Assembly (NCBI GenBank): GCA_963580285.1
Contig: OY757026.1
Location: 45,005,431-45,069,430, forward strand
From: Lucinisca nassula
Lineage: Eukaryota; Mollusca; Bivalvia; Lucinida; Lucinidae
DNA length: 64,000 nt
Direction of reading: 5' to 3'
Part shown: positions 44,961-54,950 of the stretch, piece after piece
Layout: each line of letters begins with the position of its first letter
Position numbering within the stretch: the stretch's first letter is position 1
Position numbers and translations under genes: made by a program
Notes under the pieces: model-generated
The model's database searches: none
What the model was told of the DNA's origin: nothing
What the model saw: only the letters and a program-made list of their open reading frames with translations

Positions 44961-45246
44961 GTCTCGGTAGCTCAGGATGACGCGGGTACCTTATCTGCCG
45001 GGGTCGGCATAATTAATTCGGGGATATTTATCATTAAATCTTTTCTTCGGTCATTTTCTCCTTTCCGCTAATTCAAGAAGGGCAGTTGCCAAACCTAACG
45101 AAAGAATGTGCTCTGTGCTGTCGGTGGTCAACCGCTTACATATAAGCATGCAAAGCAAATAAATGTGCATAGGATAACCGACTGGCTCGATATGACCTAA
45201 ATAGTGTTAAGCGGGCCGTGAAACTCCAAAACAAACAAACAAAAAC
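44961..45246 (+). mobile_element. S2 tRNA-derived SINE
   Basis: Head ctcggtagctcagg with internal loss, body 'tcaagaagggcagttgccaa', tail ggccgtgaaactccaaaaca then (aaac)n. No clear target duplication found. Confidence 0.8.
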
Positions 45247-45417
45247 AGTCCGTCACGAGAAAAGCTGTCTTCGAGATATGCGACCAGATAAAACACAAAC
45301 CAACTGCATAGACTAGCCAAAGTCTTGGAATTCTAGATTTATAAGATGTATTGTACTATCCAAGAGTGAGTTCTTGTTTAGTGCGGCGCGCATGCGCAGG
45401 TTGATTTGTTCTTAGCA

Positions 45418-45850
45418 CCACAAAATGAAAGTTTTTAGATAAAAGAAAATCTGTGTTTTTTTCATATTTCTGCTATCACTTTGAGCAGAAATATGAAACA
45501 AGAGCACCGCATGCGGGTGCCAACGCTCGGCTGCAGTTTCCTTTAGAAAACAAAAATTTTTAGTCGAAAAAGGGGCATAACTGTGTCAAAAATATTTTGA
45601 GGGTAACCTCACCTATTGGTATGAGTTCCCCTTTTCATAATGAACAACTAGTCCGAGTTTCAAGCAAATATGTTCAGTAATGACAGAGATTTGACAAAAT
45701 ATCCAACTTTTTGCACGACGACGACGACGCAGACGACGACACAGACGACGCCAGAGCTATGACAATAATATATACCCCTGTGAATCCCAATTTTACTACA
45801 TACATAAAACTGGCGTTTAAGTTGGTTTATATAGGCTCGTTTTCGTGATG
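45418..45850 (-). mobile_element. HP element interrupted by a PRL-type insertion
   Basis: HP flank tcatatttctgctatcactt tgagcagaaatatgaaac, then 45492-45775 (gagcaccgcatgcgggtgcc hairpin head and a gacgacgac tract) of PRL type, then atacccctgtgaatcccaat to taggctcgttttcgtgatg (HP-A right part). It ends 58 bp before the candidate exon 1. Confidence 0.7.
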
Positions 45851-45908
45851 TTTGTTTGTCGCATTTTTCTCACGGTGTTGCTCCCGCAACTGCGTGCTCT
45901 CTTTTCAG

Positions 45909-46019
45909 GGATCGAGACGATGCGTATCGTTTCACTCAGTTTTGTTCTGTTAGTCATCAGTACAGTCGTTCCCTCCTCGTCCGGGTTGTATTCGGAAAAC
46001 ATTCAGTCACATTTAAAAG
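45909..46019 (+). CDS. Candidate exon 1 of a secreted precursor protein
   Basis: An acceptor-like ctctcttttcag ends at 45908; ATG at 45920 opens 33 codons plus one base. The frame reads MRIVSLSFVLLVISTVVPSS then SGLYSENIQSHLK: a short basic start, a ~15-residue hydrophobic core and a small-residue cleavage region, i.e. a classical signal peptide. The donor is aaaag|gtaagt (GT at 46020-46021), phase 1. The next candidate exon (52163-52210) is also phase 1 and keeps the frame. A longer upstream ATG (45848) exists but would add non-signal-like residues. No database match could be made and no 3' exons were identified, so existence of the gene is an inference from signal peptide plus splice sites. 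Confidence 0.5.
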
Positions 46020-46034
46020 GTAAGTAGCTTTCTC

Positions 46035-48909
46035 ACGGGTGGTAATTAGGGGAACTAGCTCGAAAATGAGTCAATGGAAATTTGTTCCCTCGACACATAT
46101 TGGAACTCTCGAGCTAGCTCCATCACCAGGAAACTTGTAAACAAAGGTAGGTCTCGAAGAGTTTTATCAACATTTGTTCTTTGTGAGCTATTTATAAAAA
46201 AATACGGCAATGCAGTGCCACATAGAAATGATTTAACTTTGTACCCCGCTAGAATTTGCCATGGAAATTTGCAGCGGTGGAGTATGAATGAAAGGAAACT
46301 TTTCATAACGAACCTGAAATATGTCAATTTATGTCAACACGGAGGTTTTGGCCGATTATATTCTGTCAAAAGTACACCCTTCACACACCCAGAAGCAACA
46401 TCCCTAGTGAAGTGAAACATGGAAAGTTTGAAATAAGCAAAACATTTTGGCCGTGATTACGTAACTTGCGACTTATGACGAAATTACTGCCCCAGCTAGT
46501 CTTCTAGTCAAGGAGCCAGTTCACTCGACATGGAGATAGTGCCCTCGGAAAACGAAGTGAAACATTCATCAGATGACCGGGGCCTGAGTCGATGTCTTTC
46601 TATGGTCCCACCCAGTTTATCCAACTGGTTTCTTTACCTCTGGCTAGTGGAGTAACAAGATACTATGCCCCAAAGACGTCCCCCCCAGTCGTTTCTCCCT
46701 GGTCGTTTTACCCCCATTTTGCACACCTAGTTGTTTGACCCCCAAAGCCTGCTCTTTTCGCCCCCTTATTCAGGTGTACTTATCATGAATTGGGATTATG
46801 AAATCCAGTAATAAATTTCTTTTTTACACAAACTTTGAAAACATGTCTTAGAATTACCCAGCCAAATTTACGAAAAAAAAAAGAGGTAGTCGTTTCATTA
46901 TTAATGGACATCACTAGTCCGAGATATTGATGTCAAGAATTTGAATAATGGCAAATGAAAGAGAATGGTGAGGATTTGGCGCCAGGAAAATGCATTTAAG
47001 CACACCAGTGATTTGTCACTGACCGTTCCAAGTCGTTACTTTTGTTTGGTTCCTGACTGTTTAATGTTTGTTGTGTCGGTGTTTTATTTAACTTGCCTAT
47101 TGTGTATGTTATCGATGTTATTCAAGTTAATTAAGTCTGGACAAACTAGTTGCCACCTGCTTTGGAAAGAGTTGCTGACACTGAATGTCACTTGTTCGGT
47201 GAGTTTTTTGAAGTTATCTGTATTTGCTTCCTCCCCTTCGATGTTTTGAGCAGGATGTGGAATCTGATTGTATCAGTTCCTGTTGTTGCTCCCTTATTAT
47301 CTACAACGGTACTCTCCTTACACCATCTTTCAGAAACGACATTTTCGCATATTTATTCGCTCTAAATATGGATTCAACAATCTCTTTCTTTTCAGCTATT
47401 TGTATTCCGTGAGTTCTAAAAAATGCCACAAAATTTTGGAAATGGGTAAACAAATGATAATTTTATGCCGAAAAATGTGCTTAAATAGGGCATTTCACAT
47501 GTGAAATTTCAAGTAAAGGGAAATCACTGTTTCGTTTTTAGCAGAAATACACCAAACTTACAACGTGATACTGTAAACTTACTTTTGGCTGTAAAATCTG
47601 AATATGGTTCATAACTCTGTCAAAATGAAAATTTTACTTTTTCCAGTTACCTCCTTTGCCCATTGAAACTCCCTACTTAGATCTAAGTTGGGCATAACAT
47701 CATTATGCCCTGCCAATTTTTAAAATTGTTGCAGTACATTTAAGGACTAAGTACTACAATTCTAATAGCTTAATAGAAAATTGTTGTTGAATCGTGAGTT
47801 AGAGGGAAATTGTCGTTTCTGAAAGTAGGTTTATTTATTGATATCACTTAATCAAACTAGGATATCAATGGCTCGAACTAGTGATGCCCATTAATCATAT
47901 TGCCGATGCCAATAATTAGAGTTAGTTATATTCATAAAAAGCGTTTAAAGTATGATCCTCTATCGGATAAAATACTCAAAATTTAGGGATGAAACTTAGT
48001 CGAATGATTCATGAATAACTATAATAATCTAGGGAATAAAAAGGAAAGAAGCGCCCCAGTGTAATCTACTTTTCATTTCCAGCACAGGAATCAATATAAT
48101 TTTTTTGTTGTATGCCCGGTATTTTTTTTTTCTGCTCAGGAATAGTCCTTTGGAACTTTTTCTTTGGCAAGCGCCCATCTGAAAAGAAAATTGAATATTC
48201 AATATAACAATGTATTATGTCAAATCTCAATTTGAGTTTGCAGCTAAATGGTTAAACCAGACAGACAGCGCACTTAACCACCAGGCCCACTAGCCATAGG
48301 TAAAGAAACCAGTTGGATAAACTGGGTGGGGCCACAGAAAGTCATCGAATCAGGCCCTAGTCATCTGAAGAATGTTTCATTTTCGTTCTTTGGGGACACT
48401 TTCTCCATGTCGAGTGATCTAGTTCCTTGCCGAGAAGGCTAGCTCGGACAGTAATTTCGTTGTTAGTCGCAAGTTACGTAATCACGACCAACACTGTTTG
48501 CTTATTTCAAACTTTCCATGTTTCATTTCACTAGGGAAGATGCTTCTGGGGTGTGAAGGGCGTAGTTTTGACGGAAAATGAAAACTCATCGGCCAAAATC
48601 TCCGTGTTGACATAAATTGACAATTTTTCAGGTCCGTGATAAAAAGTTTCCATTCATTCAAACTCCAGCGCTGCAAACTTCCATGGCAAATTCTAGCGGG
48701 GTGCAAAGTTAAATCATTTCTATGTGGCACTGCATTGTCGGATTTTTTTATAAATAGCTTACAAAGAAAAAAATGGTGATAAAACTCTTCGAGACCTACC
48801 TTTGTTTACAAATTTCCTGGTGATAGAGATAGCTCGAGAGTTCCCGTATGTGTCGAGGGAACAAATTTCCATTGACTTATTTTCGAGCTAGTTCCCCTAT
48901 TACCACCCG
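46035..48909. mobile_element. FB-2, 2.9-kb element with ~0.6-kb inverted arms
   Basis: Left edge cgggtggtaattaggggaac; right edge is its inverse (gttcccctattaccacccg). Inverted arms run ~46035-46660 and ~48270-48909 and include 'aatgatttaactttg', 'aatttgccatgg', 'gtgattacgtaacttgcgac' and 'ccagtttatccaactggttt' with inverses. Arms differ by scattered substitutions and indels. The mirrored open frames (46074-46415 plus, 48482-48730 minus) are not supported as a gene. The middle carries an E-related stretch. It lies inside the putative intron. Confidence 0.85.
46966..47300 (+). mobile_element. Diverged E-related sequence inside FB-2
   Basis: gaggatttggcgccaggaaa, 'tcactgaccgttccaagtcg' and 'tctgattgtatcagttcctg' follow the order of E. 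Translation keeps LTVPSRYFC and FLPFDVLSRMWNLIVSVP, comparable with LTVPRRFFC and FFPFGVFDGWSKLIVSIP in the copy at 14.4 kb, though in shifted frames. Confidence 0.5.
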
Positions 48910-49203
48910 CGTTTCAAGGCTGCGCTTAGATGAAAATGGGATTTTCGCACATGTGCGTCCAGCGATGACTCAGATCAGACTGCGCAGTCTGATCAGATTC
49001 AGAGGTATGCACTATGCGGATGCCTTTTGATCCAAAGTTGCTTTATTCAGACTGAAAAGCCTGTCCATGTATAAGGTGTTTTTGTTTGCATGGACATGCC
49101 GGATTGTGAGTGTTGTGAGTCTCTTGAACAGAGTAAAGCCCTTTGTCAAACTACATGGTCTAAGCATCAGGATAACAAATACGTGTAAAAAACACGACTG
49201 TTA

Positions 49204-49375
49204 CATTACGAAAACACGCCTATACGAATACATTGTCACCTTTATCGTCGAAAATAATGAAAATTTTAAGATGAAAAATTGTGATATTTCATTTTGGAGC
49301 AGAAATAAGAAAAATAAGGTTTACCCCTGCAAACCCCAGTTTTGGTCAAAATTGAATAGGCGTGTTTTCGTGATG
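49204..49375 (-). mobile_element. HP-A with the core deleted
   Basis: cattacgaaaacacgccta to aggcgtgttttcgtgatg. The core and part of the right half (ctatataaaagtggg) are missing. Confidence 0.9.
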
Positions 49376-49379
49376 AACC

Positions 49380-49525
49380 CACTGTATTTAGGGGAACACT
49401 TGGATTTACAAGCGTATGCGCTGTTTCCATATTGTTTTTCTAGCATAGGTTGTGGTGCTCGTAAGAAGAGAGGCGGTTCTAATTGGCACAATTCATGTTT
49501 GAAGCAAAAATAAGAACAAATATTA
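49380..49525. mobile_element. Decayed HP-B fragment
   Basis: agcataggttgtggtgctcg, gaggcggttctaattggcac and gaagcaaaaataagaacaaa are HP core/flank remnants. Confidence 0.5.
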
Positions 49526-50425
49526 CAAATTGTACTTTAGTTAGAATACCATTCTAGTTATTAAAGAATTCGCTATCTGACACGGATGTGTTAACGTCAC
49601 ATGACAGAGGCGTAGAACCATGTGTATCTTCACAACAACCCTAAGGTGCCCCGCCCCACGAACGGTCACAAAGATCATGCATGAAATTATGGAGAGCTTA
49701 TGATATACATTACCTGTTAGTTGAAAAATCTATTGGTTACGATTTATTTAAAATCGCCGTAAAATGTCGTTGGAGTAGCAACCATACCCTCGGTTGTATT
49801 GAGAAAGCCAAAGGGAGTCTTGAGTTTTCCTGAGAAAGGTAATGACATTTTTAGTTTACACTACGGACGTCAGTGAAATTAAAAAATAAAATTGTACACA
49901 CAAGGACTATCAAATTGATGAGCTCACAACTTTCCCCATGCAATCATCCATAAAGCGTCCTTTTTTGACGGCTGCAAGCCAGTTAGATTGGAAAAGTGGT
50001 TCCGGTTTTAGACCTCTCTTTCTATGTTTTTTTGGATCCTCAGGTGTTTTTTTAAAAACAAAAATCTGAGATACAGTCAGCTTTTTCCGGTGTTCTGGTT
50101 CCCTCACCCTATAGCTCAATAGCTTTCGCATATTTTAATAGAATACAGGGTACCAGTTTAGTGAGAAATGGTCTAGTTACAGAGTATCGTTTCTGTGCGA
50201 AAGTTTAACCAAACACCGAAGCGAATTTATCCACTAGGCCACTTCAATAACATATGCGAGTACATATTGGACATGAAGGTGAATATTATACTTTCCACAT
50301 TTTCAATTACCTGTACGAATGAAATTGAATAATTTCATGTGAGAAATTAGAATAATAGCATTTACTGAAAAATATGATTTACCTGCTTGAAACCTCCATT
50401 GAATCATAATGTATATGTACAAACT
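49526..50425. other. No gene or known repeat recognised
   Basis: Unique-looking. A minus frame at 49910-50131 (73 codons) has no recognisable domain. Confidence 0.4.
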
Positions 50426-50427
50426 TA

Positions 50428-51025
50428 TTAGGGCCCCGCACTGAAAGTGTAGGTGCTCTATAGTAATCACTCTGTCTGTTCGTCTGTCTGTCCGTCCACA
50501 ATTTTTTATCCTCCATAACTTTCTTATTCCTGGATGGATTTAAATATATATTTGGCAGAAATGTTAACCATAATGTGATGGAGTGTTGCGCGCAAGACTC
50601 AGGTCCGTACCTCAAAGGTCAAGGTCATACTTAGAGGTTAAAGGTCAAAAAAGGGTCTTTGTCATGTCCAATCAATAACTTTGTTGTTCCTGGATGGATT
50701 TAAATATTACTTGGCAGAAATGTTAACCATAATGTGACCGAGTGTCTCGCGCAAGACCAACAGCCGTACTTCAAATGTCAAGGTCATACTTAGAGATAAA
50801 AGGTCAAAAAAGCGTCTTTTTTATTGTGTCCAATCTATAACTTTCTTATACCTGGATGGATTTAAATATTACTCAGCAGAAATATTCACCATATTGTGAC
50901 AGTGTGTCACGCGCAAGACCCAGGTCCGTACCTCAAAGGTCATGGTCATACTAAGAGGTGAAAGGTAAAAAAACGTCTTTTTTATCGTGTCCGATCAATA
51001 TCTTTCTTATTCCTGGATTGATTTT
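50428..51025 (+). repeat. PRL tandem element, ~174-bp units
   Basis: Head agggccccgcactgaaagtg taggtgctctatagtaatc (also seen in Q units at 38945), (tctgtctgtccgtcc) tract, then three units with 'ttattcctggatggatttaa', 'gcgcaagacccaggtccgta' and 'aaggtcaaggtcatacttag'. Confidence 0.85.
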
Positions 51026-51119
51026 AGAATCTTATACTCCTTGTATGTATATTTGTGTCGTCACCTAACAATTACATGTTTACTGGCCACATGACACGAA
51101 TGTATACTCAGTATGTATG

Positions 51120-51347
51120 GAAGACCACCTCCGTGGTCCAGTGATTAAGGTCGCTGACTTGTAATCACTGGAGGGTCATGGGTCGAGCCCCGCTACCGGC
51201 CATGTTCGTTTATGTGAGAACATTTGGTAGTTTGTGTCGGAGGATCGGAGTCTAGTACCGGTACTTTCCAGGAACGATGGTTAGGAAACTACCCGCCTGT
51301 ATATGACTGAAAGATTGTTGAACGGGCGTAATACCTAGCAAAACAAA
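51120..51347 (+). mobile_element. S4 tRNA-derived SINE with 11-bp target duplication
   Basis: Head gaccacctccgtggtccagt gattaagg and B-box-like gggtcgagcccc; tail tgaacgggcgtaatacctag caaaacaaa. CAGTATGTATG at 51109-51119 and 51348-51358. Confidence 0.92.
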
Positions 51348-51359
51348 CAGTATGTATGA

Positions 51360-52162
51360 TGTGTTCTGCCACATTATTGTCTCTCATAAATCTGTCAGGG
51401 ACATTTATTTGTTTTGTTTGTCCATTTCTACTTGCCAAATCGCATATCGTCTGTGCTCCATAAGTCCATTATTCCTCCTGCCTGTCTGTTAACAATGTCT
51501 TGTTCCAACTACTATTCAGATATTACTGAGCAAATTTCAATAAAACAGGGTCATCACAATGATTCCTTACTATCATAGTTGGTCAAAAGTAAGAATGTGA
51601 TCATTGGGTCACATGTCAATGCCTCAGTTACCTTAACATTGAAATATTTCTTCCAATAAATGTCAGGGTAGTGCCACATAGAAAATTGACACCTCATGGG
51701 TTTGTCCATTCCAATGTGAAGATAAACCCTATATTGCCGTTGAGTACACTGCATCAAAAGTCTATGTCCCATTAACAAGAACAGTGCAAATTGCTTCCTC
51801 ACCAGTACTTTCATATACATCAACTCGTGCATCCATGTGGCGGCAATATGGCTAGATTTACACCAGGAACAGTACCCTTAAAACCAGGCAAGCCTTTCCT
51901 TTTAAAAGGAATCTTTATTAAATACTCAAATTCAGGGTGCTGCTTTTTATTATCATTTTAACAAAATATATCTTCATTCAATTTTACAAATCAGTCTTTA
52001 ACGCTTCTAGCGAAGTCTTTAGCAACGTTTGACACCGCTGAATGTCCTCATTATTAAGTTATAAAATGTTTGAGAGCAATTATATTGAATGCCTTCAGCA
52101 GGGCTTTTTCTTTTTCTCCTTCTTCTTCTTCTTGTACGTTACATGTAGATTTTTATTTTCAG
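51360..52162. other. Unassigned (3' part of the putative intron)
   Basis: 92 open codons on minus (51554-51832) without recognisable domain. A polypyrimidine run (ctttttctttttctcc) precedes the acceptor at 52161-52162. Confidence 0.4.
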
Positions 52163-52210
52163 GTTATTCGTCCTCCTACAGAAAGAAACGTGCATTGACA
52201 GGAATTATCG
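52163..52210 (+). CDS. Candidate exon 2 of a secreted precursor, RKKR site
   Basis: Acceptor tttttattttcag ends at 52162; donor atcg|gtaagg at 52211-52212. The exon is 48 bp, phase 1 on both sides, and continues exon 1 as (G)YSSSYRKKRALTGIIG. RKKR is a furin-type tetrabasic site, so the product would be a small precursor cleaved before ALTGIIG. Such layout is common to secreted antimicrobial or signalling peptide precursors, but the family is not identifiable. Further exons are not visible in the next 11.8 kb, or were not recognised. Confidence 0.45.
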
Positions 52211-52479
52211 GTAAGGCGAACCAAGATTACCAATTACCAAGATGGCCTCCGGCCAAGTACTTCAGAGCATTTAACTTCACCACATCGCTGAATGTCCTCA
52301 TTAGTAAATGAAGTACTTGATTATCTTCCGGCCAAATGCTTGTATACCTCCGATCAGGTACTTGCACTCCTCCAGCCAGGAAATTGTCTACTTCCGACAG
52401 GGTGCTTAAATACCTTCGGCCAAGTATTTATATACCTCCAGTTATCCAGCTAGGTAATTTTCTTCTTTTTTTTTCAGAA

Positions 52480-52760
52480 CATTTAACTGCACCCCAGCTG
52501 GTGTTAAGAGAATGAGTGGCGGCCGTAAATACTCTATCTGTCCTTCATCATAGTGTGGATATATGTTCTGGTCCTTTGGGATCATTGATTCCAATGTGGA
52601 ATTTCGAAAATGTTTGAGGGTCACTGATGAGGTCTAATCGGCCGAAACTAGCTGGTCTTGCCCAGAATAAGCGTGTGCATTCCACATTTTTTTTTCAGTT
52701 CTGTGGTGTAGTCCTTGCTTCCAATGGATTACCCTTTTTCAGAACATTGTATAAAAACGG
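52480..52760. repeat. Repeat G inside the minisatellite
   Basis: agaacatttaactgcacccc to ttaccctttttcagaacatt; shares 'gggtcactgatgagg' and 'ccgaaactagctggtc' with other G copies. Confidence 0.8.
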
Positions 52761-53046
52761 CTATGTTATTATCTACCTTCGGAAGGGTACTTAAAATATA
52801 TGCCGTCGGCCGAGTTCTTGTATATCTCCGGCAAGGTACTTGAATTAGCCCCAGCAAGGTTCTTGGATACCTTCGACCAAGAGCTTGTACACCTCCAGCC
52901 AGATAATTGTCTACTTTCGGCAATGTACTTGAATACCTTCGGACGAGTACTTGTATACCTCCGGCAAGGTACTTGGATTCCTCCGGCCAGGTAATTATCT
53001 ACATTCGACCAGGTTACTTGGACATCTCCGGGTAGGTAATTGTCTG

Positions 53047-53119
53047 GAGAAGCCCGGGATCGAACCAACGACCCCTGGTTTATGAGGCGAGTAGCATGAG
53101 CACTACATCACGGAGGCTT
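53047..53119 (-). repeat. tRNA-like sequence (SINE head or tRNA relic)
   Basis: On minus: gcctccgtgatgtagtgctc (A-box-like), ctcataa anticodon-loop-like, and gttggttcgatcccgg (B box). The ends agaagcc and ggcttct pair. The anticodon stem does not fold well, so it is not called a functional tRNA. Confidence 0.45.
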
Positions 53120-53351
53120 CTACTTTCGGTACCGCACTTGTATAAACTGGCCAGGTACTTGTGTACCAACGGCCAGGAATTGATATACCGCCGGCCAGGT
53201 AATTGCCATCTCCCGTCCAGGTACGTGTATCCATTTGACCAAGAACTTGTATACCTCCCGACAGGTACTTGTATACTTTGGACTAGGTAGTTGTCTACTT
53301 TCAGTATGCCTTCGACCCCTCTAGGCGAGTCATTGCAGTTTCTTGTCATTT

Positions 53352-53600
53352 CTTGTTTGTTTGGCCCAGCCAAAATTAGTTAGGCCATATCGGGATGGTC
53401 AGTTAACCTATCCACACCTTTTCGCATAAGAGGTTTCCCAGTAAAGCGCACATTCTTTCGCCATAACTTGACAACTGCTATTCTTAAATCCGCAGAAGGT
53501 AGTAGATAGTGAATCAATACCCAGGTAAGACGACGGGTATCGAACTCGCGACCACCTGATCACCTGTCAGACGCACAGCCGACTGATCTACCGAGACCGG
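53352..53600 (-). mobile_element. S2 tRNA-derived SINE, diverged
   Basis: On minus: ccggtctcggtagatcagtc head, gcgagttcgatacccgtc B box, body and a tail ending near gggccaaacaaacaag. Confidence 0.82.
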
Positions 53601-53700
53601 TATCTCTTTTCATTTCATCTCTTAAGATTTTGTGAAAATGTGCTGAAAATTCTTCTGAATAAGTGTGAACTTGACACAAAATTTAAGAGAAAATTCTAAT

Positions 53701-54405
53701 CATCACGAAAACACGCTTATATAAATTAATTTTGACCCACTTAAACCTCACTTAAGTATTGTAAAACTGGGGGTTACAGGAGTATACAACAGTTTTATTT
53801 ATTTCTGCTCAAAATTGTGGGTATTGTTAGGTTTGCAACGCTGAGGCGGTTCTAACGAGTACCTACAACCAATGTTTTGAGCTGAAATATGAAAAATATC
53901 AGAATTTTTTTTATCAGAAATTCTAACACTGGTCGCCTTTTAGCCTATGATCTAGTGATAAATTGAATGATAGGCAGGAGACCGCGACGCGAAAATCCGC
54001 CTTTTTATCCCGTTTCATGAGGTCATACATTGTTATCTTGACGTTAGATGATGTAACGCCGTTCTCTTGTTGCAAACATGTTATGAAAACAGGTAAAAGC
54101 ATGTGATATAGTCAGTTATATTGGCGGGATTCCGAAGATAGGGAGAATCTGAAGGCGTTAATAGCATTTTCGTCGACCTTTAGTGTTAGAGTCGAAGTAG
54201 ATCAGCTCTAGTGCCGTGATTTATTGAGCGATATATCACTGTTTGTCTGTCAGTTGTAAGTGCTCGTGATTTGATCTACATAACAACTGACCTTCATTGT
54301 TATATCACTCAATAATTCACCGCTAGAGCTGATCTTTTTCTTAGATTTTCATTTTGTTTTTGGTGGTAAAATTTTCAATATATTAGCATAGGCATGTTTT
54401 CGTAA
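53701..54405 (+). mobile_element. HP-A interrupted by a hairpin-bearing insert
   Basis: catcacgaaaacacgctta, a decayed left core arm, good right arm (gaggcggttctaacgagtac), then insert N at about 53925-54340, then ttagattttcattttgtttt to ggcatgttttcgtaat. N ends in a ~135-bp inverted repeat, gatcagctctagtgccgtga and its inverse (54195-54335). Confidence 0.75.
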
Positions 54406-54407
54406 TC

Positions 54408-54446
54408 ATCACGAAAACACGCCTATATAATTTTGACCCCCTTAAA
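54408..54446 (+). mobile_element. HP-A 5' fragment directly abutting the previous HP-A
   Basis: catcacgaaaacacgccta tataattttgacccccttaa, then S1. The two HP-A ends meet as tcgtaat|catcacg. Confidence 0.85.
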
Positions 54447-54669
54447 TCTGGTAGACCGCCTACAGGAACTAAGCCTGCCCAGATAAAGCGGTGCCAGTCG
54501 GACCGTCCATACTTATAAACCCTATTTCTTCCCTTGGACGACAGGGATTGAGATGTCATTTCATCTCAATGACGGATAAACGTCCCACAAAATTGGAAGC
54601 AACGTCTCCAAAATGACCTATACAGTGTTGACGGGGACGTTAAACCTCAATTCAAACAAACAAACAAAA
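54447..54669 (+). repeat. S1 element, head missing
   Basis: Starts ctggtagaccgcctacagg, ends gacgttaaacctcaattcaa acaaacaaac. Confidence 0.85.
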
Positions 54670-54699
54670 CAATATGAACACTCATGTAAGATAGAGCCT

Positions 54700-54950
54700 C
54701 TGTGTCTTCTTGATTTTCTTTGAATTAAACGTATACCGTGTGTACTCATAGAATCGTCAAGGTGTTTGAAATGAGTATACAAAGCATACACTCGCAAGAT
54801 TAAATCAAAGTACTGAAAGTACTGAGGAAAGTTGATTTATGAGGTATGAGGTATATTCACCATGATAAAATGGTAGTGGTAGATTAAACAGTTCTCTAAG
54901 TATCTTTTTGACAAGGTTGAAAAAGGAGTTTAATCAGGTTCGACTAAGAA
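54700..54950. mobile_element. Decayed HP-C fragments
   Basis: gtgtgtactcatagaatcg and aaatgagtatacaaagcata cactcgcaagatt keep HP-C core and flank order; aatcaggttcgact near the end. Confidence 0.5.

Larger units (their letters stand above)
52305..53300. repeat. Minisatellite (cctccggccaggtacttgta family), interrupted
   Basis: Diverged ~27-bp units at 52320-52440, 52770-53040 and 53120-53290, with 'tacttgtatacctccggc' as core. The open frames on both strands derive from the repeat. Interrupted by G and a tRNA-like piece. Confidence 0.8.

Noticed and set aside
46074..46415. 113-codon frame as a gene
   Set aside because: It is contained in the left inverted arm of FB-2; the same sequence, broken, is in the right arm.
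45909..52210. Assigning the candidate secreted precursor to big defensins or another named peptide family
   Set aside because: Only the signal peptide and an RKKR site are visible; no cysteine framework or mature domain was found, so a name would be guesswork.
53047..53119. Functional tRNA-Met gene on the minus strand
   Set aside because: A and B boxes are present, but the anticodon stem does not pair well and it sits in a minisatellite; kept only as a tRNA-like repeat.
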